NCBI RefSeq assembly: GCF_024693525.1
Contig: NZ_JAILKR010000118.1
Coordinates: forward strand, 1 to 38,250
Reading direction: 5' to 3'
Source of the DNA: Selenomonas sp.
Lineage (GTDB): Bacteria; Bacillota_C; Negativicutes; Selenomonadales; Selenomonadaceae
Length of the DNA stretch: 38,250 nt
Below are positions 16,925 through 25,704 of this stretch, piece after piece. The notes below the pieces were generated by a model. The model was not told the origin of the DNA. It ran no database searches and saw nothing but the letters and a program-made list of their open reading frames with translations. The first letter of the stretch is position 1. Each line of letters begins with the position of its first letter. The position numbers and the translations under genes are program-made.

Positions 16925-16976
16925 CCGACATTTTAACACAACTGTGTCAAAAACATTATGAGATAAATTTTATGAA

Positions 16977-17606
16977 TCACTTCCGCGTGATATAATAGGA
17001 CAAACTACTAAGACCAATTGATAAATCCTCATTGATGATATGCATCGAATCGGGGACTTCCATCTTGATTGGTGCAAAGTTCCATATCCCTTTCACCCCG
17101 GCTGCCACCAGCTTATCTGCTACGCCCTGAGCAAAGGCCGCCGGCACCGCTATTATGCCAATCTGGATGTTGCGCTCTTTGACCACCTTCTGCATATTGC
17201 GGATATCTTCTACCACAACATGATTGACGGTTTTGCCAATGACCTTGGGGTCCTGGTCAAACAGCGCCACCAAATTGAAGCCAAGACTTACAAAATTCTG
17301 GTAGTTCGCCAGCGCCTCGCCGAGATGACCGATGCCAACCACGGCAATGTTCCAATGGTTGTCCAGTCCTAAAATCTCACCCACATTGCGCTTGAGCTCG
17401 TTGACGTAATACCCTACGCCCTTCTTACCAAACTGACCGAATGACGCCAGGTCTTTGCGGATTTGCTCTGGTGTGATTCCCAGCCTGCGCCCCAGCTCAT
17501 CCGAGGAGATGATATCAATCCCCTCATCCTGAGCCAGCCGCAGGGTACGAAAATATAACGGAAGGCGGTCAATCGTTGCCTTGGATATATTTACCTGACC
17601 CTTCAT
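16977..17606 (-). CDS. rex: Redox-sensing transcriptional repressor Rex
   Basis: A repressor that leaves DNA when NADH is high and controls fermentation genes. The 209-aa protein has an N-terminal winged helix (about 1-75, with the recognition region ITPEQIRKDLASFGQFG) and a Rossmann domain starting at the GIGHLGEAL nucleotide-binding motif (91-99). The C-terminal swapped helix is present and the length is typical. GGGAGG precedes the ATG by 7 nt. It is the last gene after valS, folC and an O-antigen ligase-like gene, and is next to the propionate operon, which could be a Rex target; I see no Rex box to prove it. Confidence 0.96.
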   Translation of the reverse strand: MKGQVNISKATIDRLPLYFRTLRLAQDEGIDIISSDELGRRLGITPEQIRKDLASFGQFGKKGVGYYVNELKRNVGEILGLDNHWNIAVVGIGHLGEALANYQNFVSLGFNLVALFDQDPKVIGKTVNHVVVEDIRNMQKVVKERNIQIGIIAVPAAFAQGVADKLVAAGVKGIWNFAPIKMEVPDSMHIINEDLSIGLSSLSYYITRK

Positions 17607-17619
17607 CGTAACGCCTCCC

Positions 17620-19065
17620 TTATTCTTCTTCGCTTATGTCCTCATCTCCGGCATTAACGGCCGCCACTGTTGCCGCCAGCGCTGCCAACATCCACAAGAA
17701 CATCGACGATGGAATGTTAAACAGTAAATCATCGGTAAAGCCATTGAGGGCCACCGACAGGATTGCCAGTCCCACGCCCAGGGACAACCCAGCCAGCAGA
17801 CGGTAATCCAGCCAACCGGCAAAGTCCTGCCAAAAGGGAATTACCGGTTCTGCAGTTTCTTGTTTTACACTTTCTGCCACCTTCTGTAATTCCACATCGG
17901 CAGCAGCTTCTTCGTTGTAATCAAAAGGAGTCTCCTCCAGTGGTTCCGGCGCCGGGGGCTGGAATTTCTGGCGCAAAGCCATAATCATGGTTCCAAACAG
18001 ATACCACAAGAAGGCAATTGCTCCCGGAATACCGATTTCCACCGCATAGTTAAGATACAAGTTATGGGCATGAACGATGCGAATATCAGCCCCCTGAAGA
18101 TAAAAGTCGTATTCCGGATAAACCATCCAATAGGCCCCCCAACCGATGCCCAGAAAGGGATGGTCCTGAATCATGGCAATAGAACTCTCCCAAAAGGCCA
18201 AACGCATTTCTGACGAGGTGTCCACCTTGGTAAACACCGACGCCAGCCGCTCATAGAGCACCGGGTCGGCCAGCAACAGCACGCCGCCTACCACCACACA
18301 GGCTGCTAGTACCCGCCAGTCCTTTACCATGCCATACAGGATAAAAATCGCCACAATGACCAGCAGGGCTCCCCGGGCATAAGTCATGGCCAGGCAGGCT
18401 ACTGCTGCCAATATGAAAGTTCCCAGCACGATGCGCTTGGGTTTGCTGTCAGCCTTGACAAAGAGACCAAAGGCAAGACAGATAACGATATCCAGATAAC
18501 CTGCCAAGATATTCGGATTCTCCCAGGTGGAAAAAACCCGCTTGCGAAGCTCTGGGAAAGCGTCACCATCCACCCACTTCATCGCACTGATATCAATGCC
18601 AAAGATGTACTGGTAAAACCCGTAAAGGATAACCACCAGCGCTGATGTCCCTAAGGCCATCAGCAATTGTTTGAACTGCTTTACCTCCCGCACTTGCTGC
18701 CCCACCAAGAAATACGTCAGAGCATAAACACCAACCAGGTTATACCAGTTGTAAAAACTGAATCCCCGGTCTGGTGACCCCAGCACCGAAGCCCCACTGA
18801 TTAGGATGAACAGACAGACGGGAACATCGAACGGAAAATGCCGGTATTTAAATTCCTTATCCGTGCGAAACCGCAAAAGGGTAAAAACGACGCCAAGAAG
18901 CAAGGCAATCGTTGCTCCTGGCGGCCATAGTGCCAGCAAAAAGGCCTCTGCCAGAACGGCAAACCAGGACCATTTTTTGAAGCGCTGGCACCACTTTTCT
19001 CTGGCAGCCTGCCGACGGCGTTGGCGCAACTCCCGCATAGCTGCCGCTTCGGATTTTGATGACAT
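17620..19065 (-). CDS. O-antigen ligase/Wzy-like polytopic membrane protein
   Basis: Probably a glycosyl ligase or polymerase acting at the outer face of the inner membrane on lipid-linked glycans. The 481-aa protein has a basic N-terminal cytoplasmic tail and about ten to twelve hydrophobic segments. The Wzy_C hallmarks are visible: ENPN near 182-185, YARG with Arg231, HPFLGIGWG (302-310) and the periplasmic HAHN (332-335) ahead of a membrane helix. The C-terminal part has an acidic cytoplasmic loop. It lies 4 nt after folC and 14 nt before rex. No other glycan genes are nearby, so the substrate cannot be named. Confidence 0.82.
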   Translation of the reverse strand: MSSKSEAAAMRELRQRRRQAAREKWCQRFKKWSWFAVLAEAFLLALWPPGATIALLLGVVFTLLRFRTDKEFKYRHFPFDVPVCLFILISGASVLGSPDRGFSFYNWYNLVGVYALTYFLVGQQVREVKQFKQLLMALGTSALVVILYGFYQYIFGIDISAMKWVDGDAFPELRKRVFSTWENPNILAGYLDIVICLAFGLFVKADSKPKRIVLGTFILAAVACLAMTYARGALLVIVAIFILYGMVKDWRVLAACVVVGGVLLLADPVLYERLASVFTKVDTSSEMRLAFWESSIAMIQDHPFLGIGWGAYWMVYPEYDFYLQGADIRIVHAHNLYLNYAVEIGIPGAIAFLWYLFGTMIMALRQKFQPPAPEPLEETPFDYNEEAAADVELQKVAESVKQETAEPVIPFWQDFAGWLDYRLLAGLSLGVGLAILSVALNGFTDDLLFNIPSSMFLWMLAALAATVAAVNAGDEDISEEE

Positions 19066-19069
19066 ACTA

Positions 19070-20374
19070 TCACCCCTTCCGTTTCAATAAGAGCTGACGG
19101 ACTCCGCCAACGAGATATAAAGAACCGGCCATGACCAACAGTTTTTCCTGATTGGCCAATTCCAAGGCGCGATTCAGTGCTTCGCCATTGTCGGCAATTG
19201 CCTCCACATGCTGCACATGGGGTGCCACCTGCTTCGCCAATTCCTGAGGCTCGGCTGCCCGCTCCGAATCGGGAACGGTCACCACCACCGTATCATTAGG
19301 ACGCAGCAGGATATCGAGCATTGCCTCGATATCCTTATCCTTCAAGATTCCCAACAGCAGCACTCGCTGCTCTGCCGGAAAATACAAGTCCAGACTGCTG
19401 CGCAAAGCCTCCATGCCAGCCGGATTATGGGCACCATCGACGATTACCACCTGGTCTTTTATGTCCACGCGCTCAAAGCGCGCCGGCCAGGTGACCAGTT
19501 TCAAGGCTTCCGCAATATGCTCCTCCTTGACTCGTTCATCGATGTTGTGAATCAGATTAGCAGCCATCACTGCCACCGAGCTGTTCTCCACCTGATGACA
19601 CCCGAGAAGATGAAGTTCATAGGGAACTTTCATAACCCCCAGCAGCGCCGAAGTGAAATCCAGCTTCTGCGTGCGCCCATCACAAGAAATATACTCAGTA
19701 TGGAAATCTTCCCCAGCCACAAAGATATCGGCATTCCGCTTGGCTGCCTCCTGGCGGAGAATATCCAGCGGAACCCCTTTGGCAGCCGTAACCACCGGAA
19801 CACCATCCTTGATGATGCCCGCTTTATGGTGGGCAATCCCCTCCAGGGTTCCGCCACAGCGGTCCGCATGCTCAAAGGTCACGTTCGTGATGACCGAGAC
19901 CTCCGGCGTGATGACGTTGGTCGAATCAAGCAGACCGCCAAGACCAACCTCGATGACCGCGTACTCCACATGACGCATGGCAAAATAGAAGAATGCCAGC
20001 GCCGTCAGCACCTCGAACTGGGTTGGGCACTCATCACCTTCGGCTACCATCTGCTCCACATAGGTGCGGATGGTGCTCAGGCAGTCGGCAAATTCCTGCT
20101 CGCTTATGGGCTGGCCATCCACCTGGATGCGCTCCGTATAGGAGACCAGATGCGGCGAACTGTACATGCCCGTGTGGATATCCGAACGGCGCAGGATGCC
20201 GGCGAGCATCGCCGACACCGAGCCTTTGCCATTCGTACCGGTCACATGGATGGTACGATACCTGTCCTGCGGCACATCCAGGAGCTCCAGCAGCCGCTGG
20301 ATGCGCGTGAGCCCCAGCTTGATGCCAAAGATATTCAGCCCTTCCAGATAGGCGAGGGCTTCCTGATAATTCAT
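19070..20374 (-). CDS. folC: Folylpolyglutamate synthase/dihydrofolate synthase
   Basis: Adds glutamate to dihydropteroate and folates in the cytoplasm. The 434-aa protein is a Mur-ligase-type ATPase: the P-loop VTGTNGKGS (44-52) is followed by the central-domain VIEVGLGG and, later, VDGAHNPAGM which starts the C-terminal domain. Length is usual for a bifunctional FolC, but sequence alone does not prove both activities. It starts 17 nt downstream of valS, an arrangement common in Firmicutes, and so lies under the same T-box. Confidence 0.96.
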   Translation of the reverse strand: MNYQEALAYLEGLNIFGIKLGLTRIQRLLELLDVPQDRYRTIHVTGTNGKGSVSAMLAGILRRSDIHTGMYSSPHLVSYTERIQVDGQPISEQEFADCLSTIRTYVEQMVAEGDECPTQFEVLTALAFFYFAMRHVEYAVIEVGLGGLLDSTNVITPEVSVITNVTFEHADRCGGTLEGIAHHKAGIIKDGVPVVTAAKGVPLDILRQEAAKRNADIFVAGEDFHTEYISCDGRTQKLDFTSALLGVMKVPYELHLLGCHQVENSSVAVMAANLIHNIDERVKEEHIAEALKLVTWPARFERVDIKDQVVIVDGAHNPAGMEALRSSLDLYFPAEQRVLLLGILKDKDIEAMLDILLRPNDTVVVTVPDSERAAEPQELAKQVAPHVQHVEAIADNGEALNRALELANQEKLLVMAGSLYLVGGVRQLLLKRKG

Positions 20375-20391
20375 GTTACGATTCTCCTATC

Positions 20392-23067
20392 TTAGAGCTT
20401 CGCCAAATCCTGGATGCGGCTCTCCACCGATTTTTTCTTTTCTTCATAGCCGGCGAGCTTCTCCTTCTCACCAGCGACAACCTGCTCCGGAGCCTTGCTC
20501 AGGAAGCCTTCGTTGCTGAGTTTGCCAGCAAGACGCTTGATTTCCTTCTCGAGTTTCTCCAGCTCTTTATTGAGACGGGCTGTCTCCTTCTCCACGTCAA
20601 TAAGGCCCTTGAGCGGTAGATAGATCTCGACGCCATTTACCACACCCGCCATGGCATTTTCCGGTGCAGCAGCGCCAGCCGGCAGGATGGTTACCGGCTC
20701 CGAAGATGCCAGCTTATCAAGGTAGCCCGTATTCTCAGCAAATACCGCCCGCAGGGACTCATCCTTGAAGTTCAGGATGACTTCGCTCTTTTTGCTCGGA
20801 GCAGCCCCGACTTCAGCGCGCATATTGCGGATGGATTTGATGCTCTCCATAATAGCCGTCATCTGTGCCTCGATATCATCGCTGATACGGGCAGCATCAG
20901 CCTGCGGCCACTCAGCGATCATGATGCTCTTGACTTCCTCTGCATGAGGAACCTTCTGCCAGATTTCCTCGGTGAGGAACGGCATGAACGGATGCAGCAA
21001 GCGCAGCGTGCCCTCGAGGACATGGGAAAGCACATAGAGTGCCGTATTGCGGGCCCGGACATTTTCCGTATCGTAGAGGCGGGCTTTCGTAAGCTCGATG
21101 TACCAGTCGCAGAACTCATTCCAGAGGAACTCATAAATCATGCGGCCAGCCTCGCCCAGCTCGAATTTGTCGAGGTTCTCGGTGACGTCGCGGACCGTGC
21201 GGGCATAGCGCGAGAGAATCCAGCGGTCAGACAGCGTGTAATCCTCTTCGCCCGGTATGAAGTTCTTATCAAAGCCCTCGAGATTCATGAGCATGTAGCG
21301 GGATGCATTCCAGATCTTGTTGGCAAAGTTGCGGGCCGACTCAACGCGCTCCCAGTAGAAGCGCATGTCATTGCCCGGCGTGTTGCCCGTAATCAGCATG
21401 AAGCGCAGCGTATCCGCACCGTACTTCTCGACGACTTCAACCGGATCGATACCATTGCCCAGGGATTTGCTCATCTTGCGGCCCTGGCTGTCGCGGACAA
21501 GACCATGGATGAATACATGCTTGAACGGGATATCCTTACCGAACTCCAGGCCCATCATGACCATGCGGGCAACCCAGAAGAAGATGATATCATAGCCCGT
21601 AACGAGCGTAGCCGTCGGATAGAAATGTTCGAGTTCCTCGGTCTTTTCCGGCCAGCCCATCGTCTCGAACGGCCAGAGGCCCGACGAGAACCAGGTATCG
21701 AGAACGTCTTCATCTTGATGGATATGTTTGCTATGGCAATGCGGGCACTCGGTAAGGTCTGTACGCGATACACTCGTTTCACCGCAGTCATCGCAATACC
21801 AGGCCGGAATGCGATGGCCCCACCAGAGCTGACGCGAGATGCACCAGTCACGAATATTTTCGAGCCACTGGATATAGGTCTTGGAGAAACGCTCCGGCAC
21901 GAACTGGATCTTGCCGCTCTTTACCGCCTCGATAGCCGGCTTGGCCAGCGATTCCATCTTGACGAACCACTGCTTGGAAACCAGCGGCTCTATCGTGCTG
22001 TGGCAGCGCGAACAATGGCCAACGGCATGCTCATGCTCTTCCACCGAAACGAGAACGCCGAGCTCTTCGAGCTCTTTGACGAGTGCCTTGCGGCATTCAT
22101 AGCGGTCCATGCCCTCGTACTTGCCGGCACCTTCCATCATCTTGCCCGTATTGCTGATGACTTTGATTTCTTCGAGGTGATGGCGCTGTCCCATCTCAAA
22201 GTCGTTCGGGTCATGAGCCGGCGTAACCTTTACGGCACCAGTACCGAAGGATTTATCGACGTATTCATCGGCAAACAGCGGAATCTCACGGTTGACAATC
22301 GGCAGGATCAACGTCTTACCAACGATGTCCTTATAGCGCTCATCGTCCGGATGAACGGCAACGCCCGTATCCCCGAACATCGTCTCCGGACGGGTTGTAG
22401 CGATTTCGACATACTGGTCTGTACCTTTGACCTGATAGCGCAGATGCCAGAGATGCCCCTGCTCCGTCTCGTGCTCAACCTCGATATCCGAGATAGCCGT
22501 ATTGCAGTCCGGGCACCAGTTCGTGATACGCGTGCCCTGATAGATGAGTCCCTTTTCATAGAGGCTCACGAACACCTCGCGGACAGCCTTCGAACAGCCC
22601 TCGTCCATCGTGAAACGCTGACGATCCCAGTCACAGGAAGAACCAAGCGTACGCAGCTGGTACATGATGCGGTTGCCGTACTGCTCTTTCCAATCCCAAA
22701 CGCGCTCGAGGAATTTCTCACGGCCGAGCTCATAGCGGTTCGTGCCTTCTTCGCGCAGAGCGCCCTCGACCTTGGCCTGCGTCGCAATACCGGCATGATC
22801 GCAGCCCGGTACCCAAACCGTGTTGAATCCCTGCATGCGATGGTACCGGATCAGGATATCCTGCAGCGTATTGTCAAGCGCATGGCCCATGTGCAGCTGG
22901 CCCGTGACATTCGGCGGCGGAATAACCATGCTGTACGGTTTCTTGCTCTTATCTACCTCGGCATGGAAGAATTTATTCTCTTCCCAATACTGATACCATT
23001 TCTTCTCAAACGACTGCGGGTCATAAACCTTTGGGATGTTGTTTCCCTGTTCCTGATTCTCTGCCAT
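20392..23067 (-). CDS. valS: Valyl-tRNA synthetase
   Basis: Charges tRNA-Val. The 891-aa class Ia synthetase has HMGH (59-62), the editing domain (about 200-350, [12 protein letters not shown]), KMSKS (531-535), the anticodon-binding domain and the C-terminal coiled-coil arm (last about 70 residues, [13 protein letters not shown]). Paired cysteine motifs CPDC, CSRC, CDDC and CPHC suggest bound zinc. The ATG at 23067 has AGGAGG 6 nt upstream; a longer in-frame reading goes into the T-box leader and is rejected. First gene of valS-folC-wzy-like-rex. Confidence 0.97.
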   Translation of the reverse strand: MAENQEQGNNIPKVYDPQSFEKKWYQYWEENKFFHAEVDKSKKPYSMVIPPPNVTGQLHMGHALDNTLQDILIRYHRMQGFNTVWVPGCDHAGIATQAKVEGALREEGTNRYELGREKFLERVWDWKEQYGNRIMYQLRTLGSSCDWDRQRFTMDEGCSKAVREVFVSLYEKGLIYQGTRITNWCPDCNTAISDIEVEHETEQGHLWHLRYQVKGTDQYVEIATTRPETMFGDTGVAVHPDDERYKDIVGKTLILPIVNREIPLFADEYVDKSFGTGAVKVTPAHDPNDFEMGQRHHLEEIKVISNTGKMMEGAGKYEGMDRYECRKALVKELEELGVLVSVEEHEHAVGHCSRCHSTIEPLVSKQWFVKMESLAKPAIEAVKSGKIQFVPERFSKTYIQWLENIRDWCISRQLWWGHRIPAWYCDDCGETSVSRTDLTECPHCHSKHIHQDEDVLDTWFSSGLWPFETMGWPEKTEELEHFYPTATLVTGYDIIFFWVARMVMMGLEFGKDIPFKHVFIHGLVRDSQGRKMSKSLGNGIDPVEVVEKYGADTLRFMLITGNTPGNDMRFYWERVESARNFANKIWNASRYMLMNLEGFDKNFIPGEEDYTLSDRWILSRYARTVRDVTENLDKFELGEAGRMIYEFLWNEFCDWYIELTKARLYDTENVRARNTALYVLSHVLEGTLRLLHPFMPFLTEEIWQKVPHAEEVKSIMIAEWPQADAARISDDIEAQMTAIMESIKSIRNMRAEVGAAPSKKSEVILNFKDESLRAVFAENTGYLDKLASSEPVTILPAGAAAPENAMAGVVNGVEIYLPLKGLIDVEKETARLNKELEKLEKEIKRLAGKLSNEGFLSKAPEQVVAGEKEKLAGYEEKKKSVESRIQDLAKL

Positions 23068-23084
23068 GATAAACCTCCTAAAAC

Positions 23085-23328
23085 TAAATAAAGCGCCTCG
23101 CCCAAAAGGACGAAAGCGCTTGCTATCGTGGTACCACCAATCTTTACACACCGGCAAAAACCGTGTGCCTCTCAGCCATAACGCGGCCAACGTTCCCGCT
23201 TACTCCCTTTCAGCCGGACAGCTCCAAAGCTACCTTCCGATATCGGATGCAAAGACTCACACCAACCGTCTTCTCTCTTGAGCGCCGATAACCGTACTCC
23301 TCTTCTTCCTCGCCTTTTTGTTATACGG
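23085..23328 (-). promoter_or_regulatory. T-box leader of valS
   Basis: A tRNA-sensing leader. The T-box core GGTGGTACCACG (23138-23127) lies in the antiterminator region and is followed by a terminator hairpin AAGCGC/GCGCTT (23091-23121) with a T-rich tail. Stem I shows AGTA and GAA loop-E elements, an AGAGAG bulge and a distal GGTGTGA loop. After GAA-G comes GTA (23233-23231), a valine codon and the probable specifier. Uncharged tRNA-Val would allow read-through into valS and the downstream genes. Confidence 0.92.
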
Positions 23329-23333
23329 CGTTT

Positions 23334-23362
23334 ATTTTATCATATCTCATTTCTTCTTGCAA
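23334..23362 (-). promoter_or_regulatory. Promoter of the valS T-box transcript
   Basis: Minus strand -35 TTGCAA (23362-23357), 17-bp spacer, -10 TAAAAT (23339-23334), directly upstream of the leader. Confidence 0.7.
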
Positions 23363-23379
23363 CTTTAAGAAAATACCAA

Positions 23380-23408
23380 TTGCAACCCAGCATTCTAAGC
23401 ATTATACT
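23380..23408 (+). promoter_or_regulatory. Promoter of the vanW-family gene
   Basis: Plus strand -35 TTGCAA (23380-23385), 17-bp spacer, -10 TATACT (23403-23408). An imperfect inverted repeat ATTCTAA/TTAGAAT (from 23392 to about 23419) frames the -10 and may be an operator. Confidence 0.65.
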
Positions 23409-23445
23409 ATATATTAGAATTTACTGTAGGAGAGTATAGGTTATC

Positions 23446-24678
23446 ATGAATTTCTCATCCATTTCCACGAACAAGGCTATCGCCCTTGGCATCGTAGGAC
23501 TAGCCTTTACCGCAGCTGCAGTCAGCTGCATTTCTGTATCCACGGCAAACCAAGATTGCGTGGTCATGGGCGTTCAGTCCAATGGCACTACCCTGACAGG
23601 AATGAGCAAAAAAGAAGTACGCAAATATTTTGATAAAGAAGCGAAAAAGGCACTGAGCAAAAATGCCGCAGTGCTTTCCTATAAAGAGCGTCATTGGAAT
23701 ATCCAACCTAATGAAATCGATTTGCAGGCCAAAGTCGATGAAGCTGCCGACGCGGCTTACAGCATTGGCCGCGAAAGCAATCCGGTCACCAACCTCATCA
23801 ATCAGATGAAGCTGGCCATTTTCGGCAAAAATGTGGTCATGACTGCCAGCTTTGATAAAGAGAAACTCAAGGAAAAACTGGCTGCCATCGAAAAAGAAGT
23901 CGATACCCCGCCAGCCAACGCGGAAGTCAGCCTGCAGGCCAACGGCTCCATCCAGAAAAAACCGGCAGTCACTGGCTTGACCCTCGATACAGCTCCCATT
24001 GCCGAGGAACTCGCCCCAAAATTTGAGGCGCTGGAACTTACGGCAAAAGTCGAACTTGAGCCCAAAGAAGACAAGCCCTTTGTATTAGATGAAGATATCG
24101 CCAATATCGATTCCGTTCTTGGCTCCTATACCACCCGGTTCTATCCCGGCGACCGTGGGGACAACATCGGCTTGGCGGCCAGCCACCTGCAGGGGGCACT
24201 GATTCGCAGCCAGGCCACCCTATCCTTCAACAACGTCGTCGGCCAGCGCACCCGCGCGGCGGGTTATAAGAATGCCGGCGTTATCGTCAACGGCGAACCA
24301 GCCGTTGACGTTGGCGGTGGTGTCTGCCAAGTAAGCAGCACCCTTTACAATGCAATTTTGCTGGCAGGACTCAAGCCCACGGAGCGCTCCAATCATTCCC
24401 TGCCATCCAGCTATGTGCCGGCAGGCCGTGATGCCACCGTCGCCGATGGTCTGTTGGATTTCGTCTTCCAGAATCCACTTCCCCATCCGGTAATGCTGCG
24501 GGTATCCAATTCCGGAAGTGCCCTGACGATTTACGTTCTCGGCACCAAAGCCGACCTGGGTGGCAAGACCATTTCGCTGGTCAGTGAAGGCCCCAGCACC
24601 CGGCCTTCCGTCTACCGCATCTGGAAGCAGGACGGCAAAGTCGTAGAGCGCGAATTCCTGCATACGGATACATTCTAA
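23446..24678 (+). CDS. VanW family cell-envelope protein
   Basis: A secreted or membrane-anchored protein of unknown biochemical role; the name comes from the vancomycin-resistance cluster gene vanW but does not imply resistance. The 410-aa product has an N-terminal hydrophobic segment (about 11-30) that could be a signal or anchor, a middle region with alternating alpha/beta content resembling the YkuD-associated peptidoglycan-binding domain (about 60-210), and a C-terminal VanW domain with SFNNVVGQRT, VDVGGGVCQVSSTLYNA and a NPLPHPVML stretch. It has its own promoter and terminator and faces away from valS. AGGAGA is somewhat far (13 nt) from the ATG. Confidence 0.88.
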   Translation: MNFSSISTNKAIALGIVGLAFTAAAVSCISVSTANQDCVVMGVQSNGTTLTGMSKKEVRKYFDKEAKKALSKNAAVLSYKERHWNIQPNEIDLQAKVDEAADAAYSIGRESNPVTNLINQMKLAIFGKNVVMTASFDKEKLKEKLAAIEKEVDTPPANAEVSLQANGSIQKKPAVTGLTLDTAPIAEELAPKFEALELTAKVELEPKEDKPFVLDEDIANIDSVLGSYTTRFYPGDRGDNIGLAASHLQGALIRSQATLSFNNVVGQRTRAAGYKNAGVIVNGEPAVDVGGGVCQVSSTLYNAILLAGLKPTERSNHSLPSSYVPAGRDATVADGLLDFVFQNPLPHPVMLRVSNSGSALTIYVLGTKADLGGKTISLVSEGPSTRPSVYRIWKQDGKVVEREFLHTDTF

Positions 24679-24690
24679 GAAAAATAACCA

Positions 24691-24736
24691 AAGGCTATGA
24701 AGTCCCCCACCAGGGCAAAGCTTCATAGCCTTTTTT
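24691..24736 (+). terminator. Terminator after the vanW-family gene
   Basis: An AAGGCTATGAAG arm pairs with CTTCATAGCCTT across a 17-18 nt loop and is followed by TTTTTT. Confidence 0.9.
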
Positions 24737-24786
24737 ATACGAAGTTTATCGGTAATTTTCAGTAAATTTAAAAAAGAAGGCGAATA

Positions 24787-24816
24787 TTGACAGCTACAAG
24801 TATCTCTGTGTAAAAT
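24787..24816 (+). promoter_or_regulatory. Near-consensus promoter inside the truncated SH3b locus
   Basis: Plus strand -35 TTGACA (24787-24792), 18-bp spacer, -10 TAAAAT (24811-24816). The predicted start near 24823 is only a few bases before the remaining SH3b reading frame. Confidence 0.6.
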
Positions 24817-24892
24817 ATAAAAGACAGTATCAACTGGCACGGCCCCTTCCGCCGATGCAAGCGAAATTGCACAGATTCCCTTAGGGCAGGCC

Positions 24893-25225
24893 GTGGGCTT
24901 TATTGAAGACGGCGGCAATGGTTTCTACAAAATAAACTTCGACGGCCAGGTTGGCTATGCACTGGTGACTTATCTTTCAAGAGAACGTCCCGTTGTACAG
25001 AATCAGCCCAACGGCATCCGCCAAGCCAAAATCGTAAATTGCAAGGAATTTGTTTCCCTGCGGAGCACGCCTTCCACGGAATCTGAACGTCTGGCTCCCA
25101 TCTTTTTGGGTGACTATGTGGATTGTTACGGCGACGCTGGCAACGGCTTTTATGAAATTGGTGCCCACGGCCCCCGAGGCTATCGACGAAGCTATGAGCT
25201 AAAGGAATACATTGTCATTTTGTAA
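24893..25225 (+). CDS. SH3b-repeat protein, 5'-truncated remnant
   Basis: The open frame runs from just after a stop at 24818-24820 but has no ATG; the first usable codon is a GTG at 24893 with only a weak GGGCAGG upstream. Reading upstream of it gives TAPSADASEIAQIPLGQAV, the start of an SH3b domain that normally follows a signal peptide. Two SH3b repeats remain: about 24839-24985 and the second with EFVSLRSTPSTESERLAP. The signal peptide needed to place such a protein at the wall is missing, so this is probably a decayed gene, or a short cytosolic product from the GTG. It ends just before the ribosome binding site of the next gene. Confidence 0.6.
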   Translation: MGFIEDGGNGFYKINFDGQVGYALVTYLSRERPVVQNQPNGIRQAKIVNCKEFVSLRSTPSTESERLAPIFLGDYVDCYGDAGNGFYEIGAHGPRGYRRSYELKEYIVIL

Positions 25226-25241
25226 AAGGAGATTTATACCA

Positions 25242-25643
25242 ATGCAACTGAAAAAAATAGCGTTGTGCCTCGGCACGATTTCCGTCCTTATGGGCGGCAT
25301 ACAAGCAGTTAATCCCACCACGACTTTTGCCCAGCCCTTCGTCACCATTGATTATGGCGAACATCAGGGCAACATGCATGTATGGTGGAGCGTTGACAAG
25401 GGCTCAGCCTGGGTAAAAGGCAGCCCCCCGAAAAGGACCCTGTGCATCCATACCTCTTTGGAAAATGGCTACAACGAAGTAGAATGCCGGGATTATAGTT
25501 TCCGCCAGAAAGATGGCCAATGGTATTATCAATGGAATGGTTTTACGGGCAAACATGCCCCCCTTTCCTCTGGCTTTGGCTGGAAAAAAGTTTCCAAGGA
25601 CAAATTAGCCAACGATATCCTGTATATCGCCCTGCAAAAATAA
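25242..25643 (+). CDS. Small secreted Trp-rich protein, unknown function
   Basis: No family recognised. The 133-aa product has a clear signal peptide (MQLKKIALCLG..., about 1-30, cleavage after TTFA) and a mature part of about 100 residues with six tryptophans, aromatic-rich strands (MHVWWSVD, GQWYYQWNGF) and two cysteines that could pair. This suggests a compact beta-rich extracytoplasmic domain. The ATG at 25242 is preferred over an upstream frame because AAAGGAG lies before it and the signal peptide starts there. It is 16 nt after the truncated SH3b gene and probably uses the same promoter. Confidence 0.75.
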   Translation: MQLKKIALCLGTISVLMGGIQAVNPTTTFAQPFVTIDYGEHQGNMHVWWSVDKGSAWVKGSPPKRTLCIHTSLENGYNEVECRDYSFRQKDGQWYYQWNGFTGKHAPLSSGFGWKKVSKDKLANDILYIALQK

Positions 25644-25654
25644 ACCAGCATAAC

Positions 25655-25699
25655 AAAAAGCCGTATGCCCTATCCTTTCCGATAGGCATACGGCTTTTT
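25655..25699. terminator. Bidirectional terminator
   Basis: AAAAAGCCGTATGCC and GATA-type complement GGCATACGGCTTTTT form a long perfect stem around CCTATCCTTTCCGATA. It serves the plus-strand secreted-protein gene and the convergent 5'-nucleotidase operon. Confidence 0.92.
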
Positions 25700-25704
25700 G
25701 CTGC

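Noticed and set aside
19208..20395. 395-codon open frame on the plus strand over folC
   Set aside because: Antisense shadow of folC without any supporting motif.
20944..23091. 715-codon open frame on the plus strand over valS
   Set aside because: Shadow of valS; no recognisable domain and no start signal.
23068..23190. N-terminal extension of ValS by 41 residues
   Set aside because: The extension is the T-box terminator and antiterminator read as protein; the ATG at 23067 has AGGAGG.
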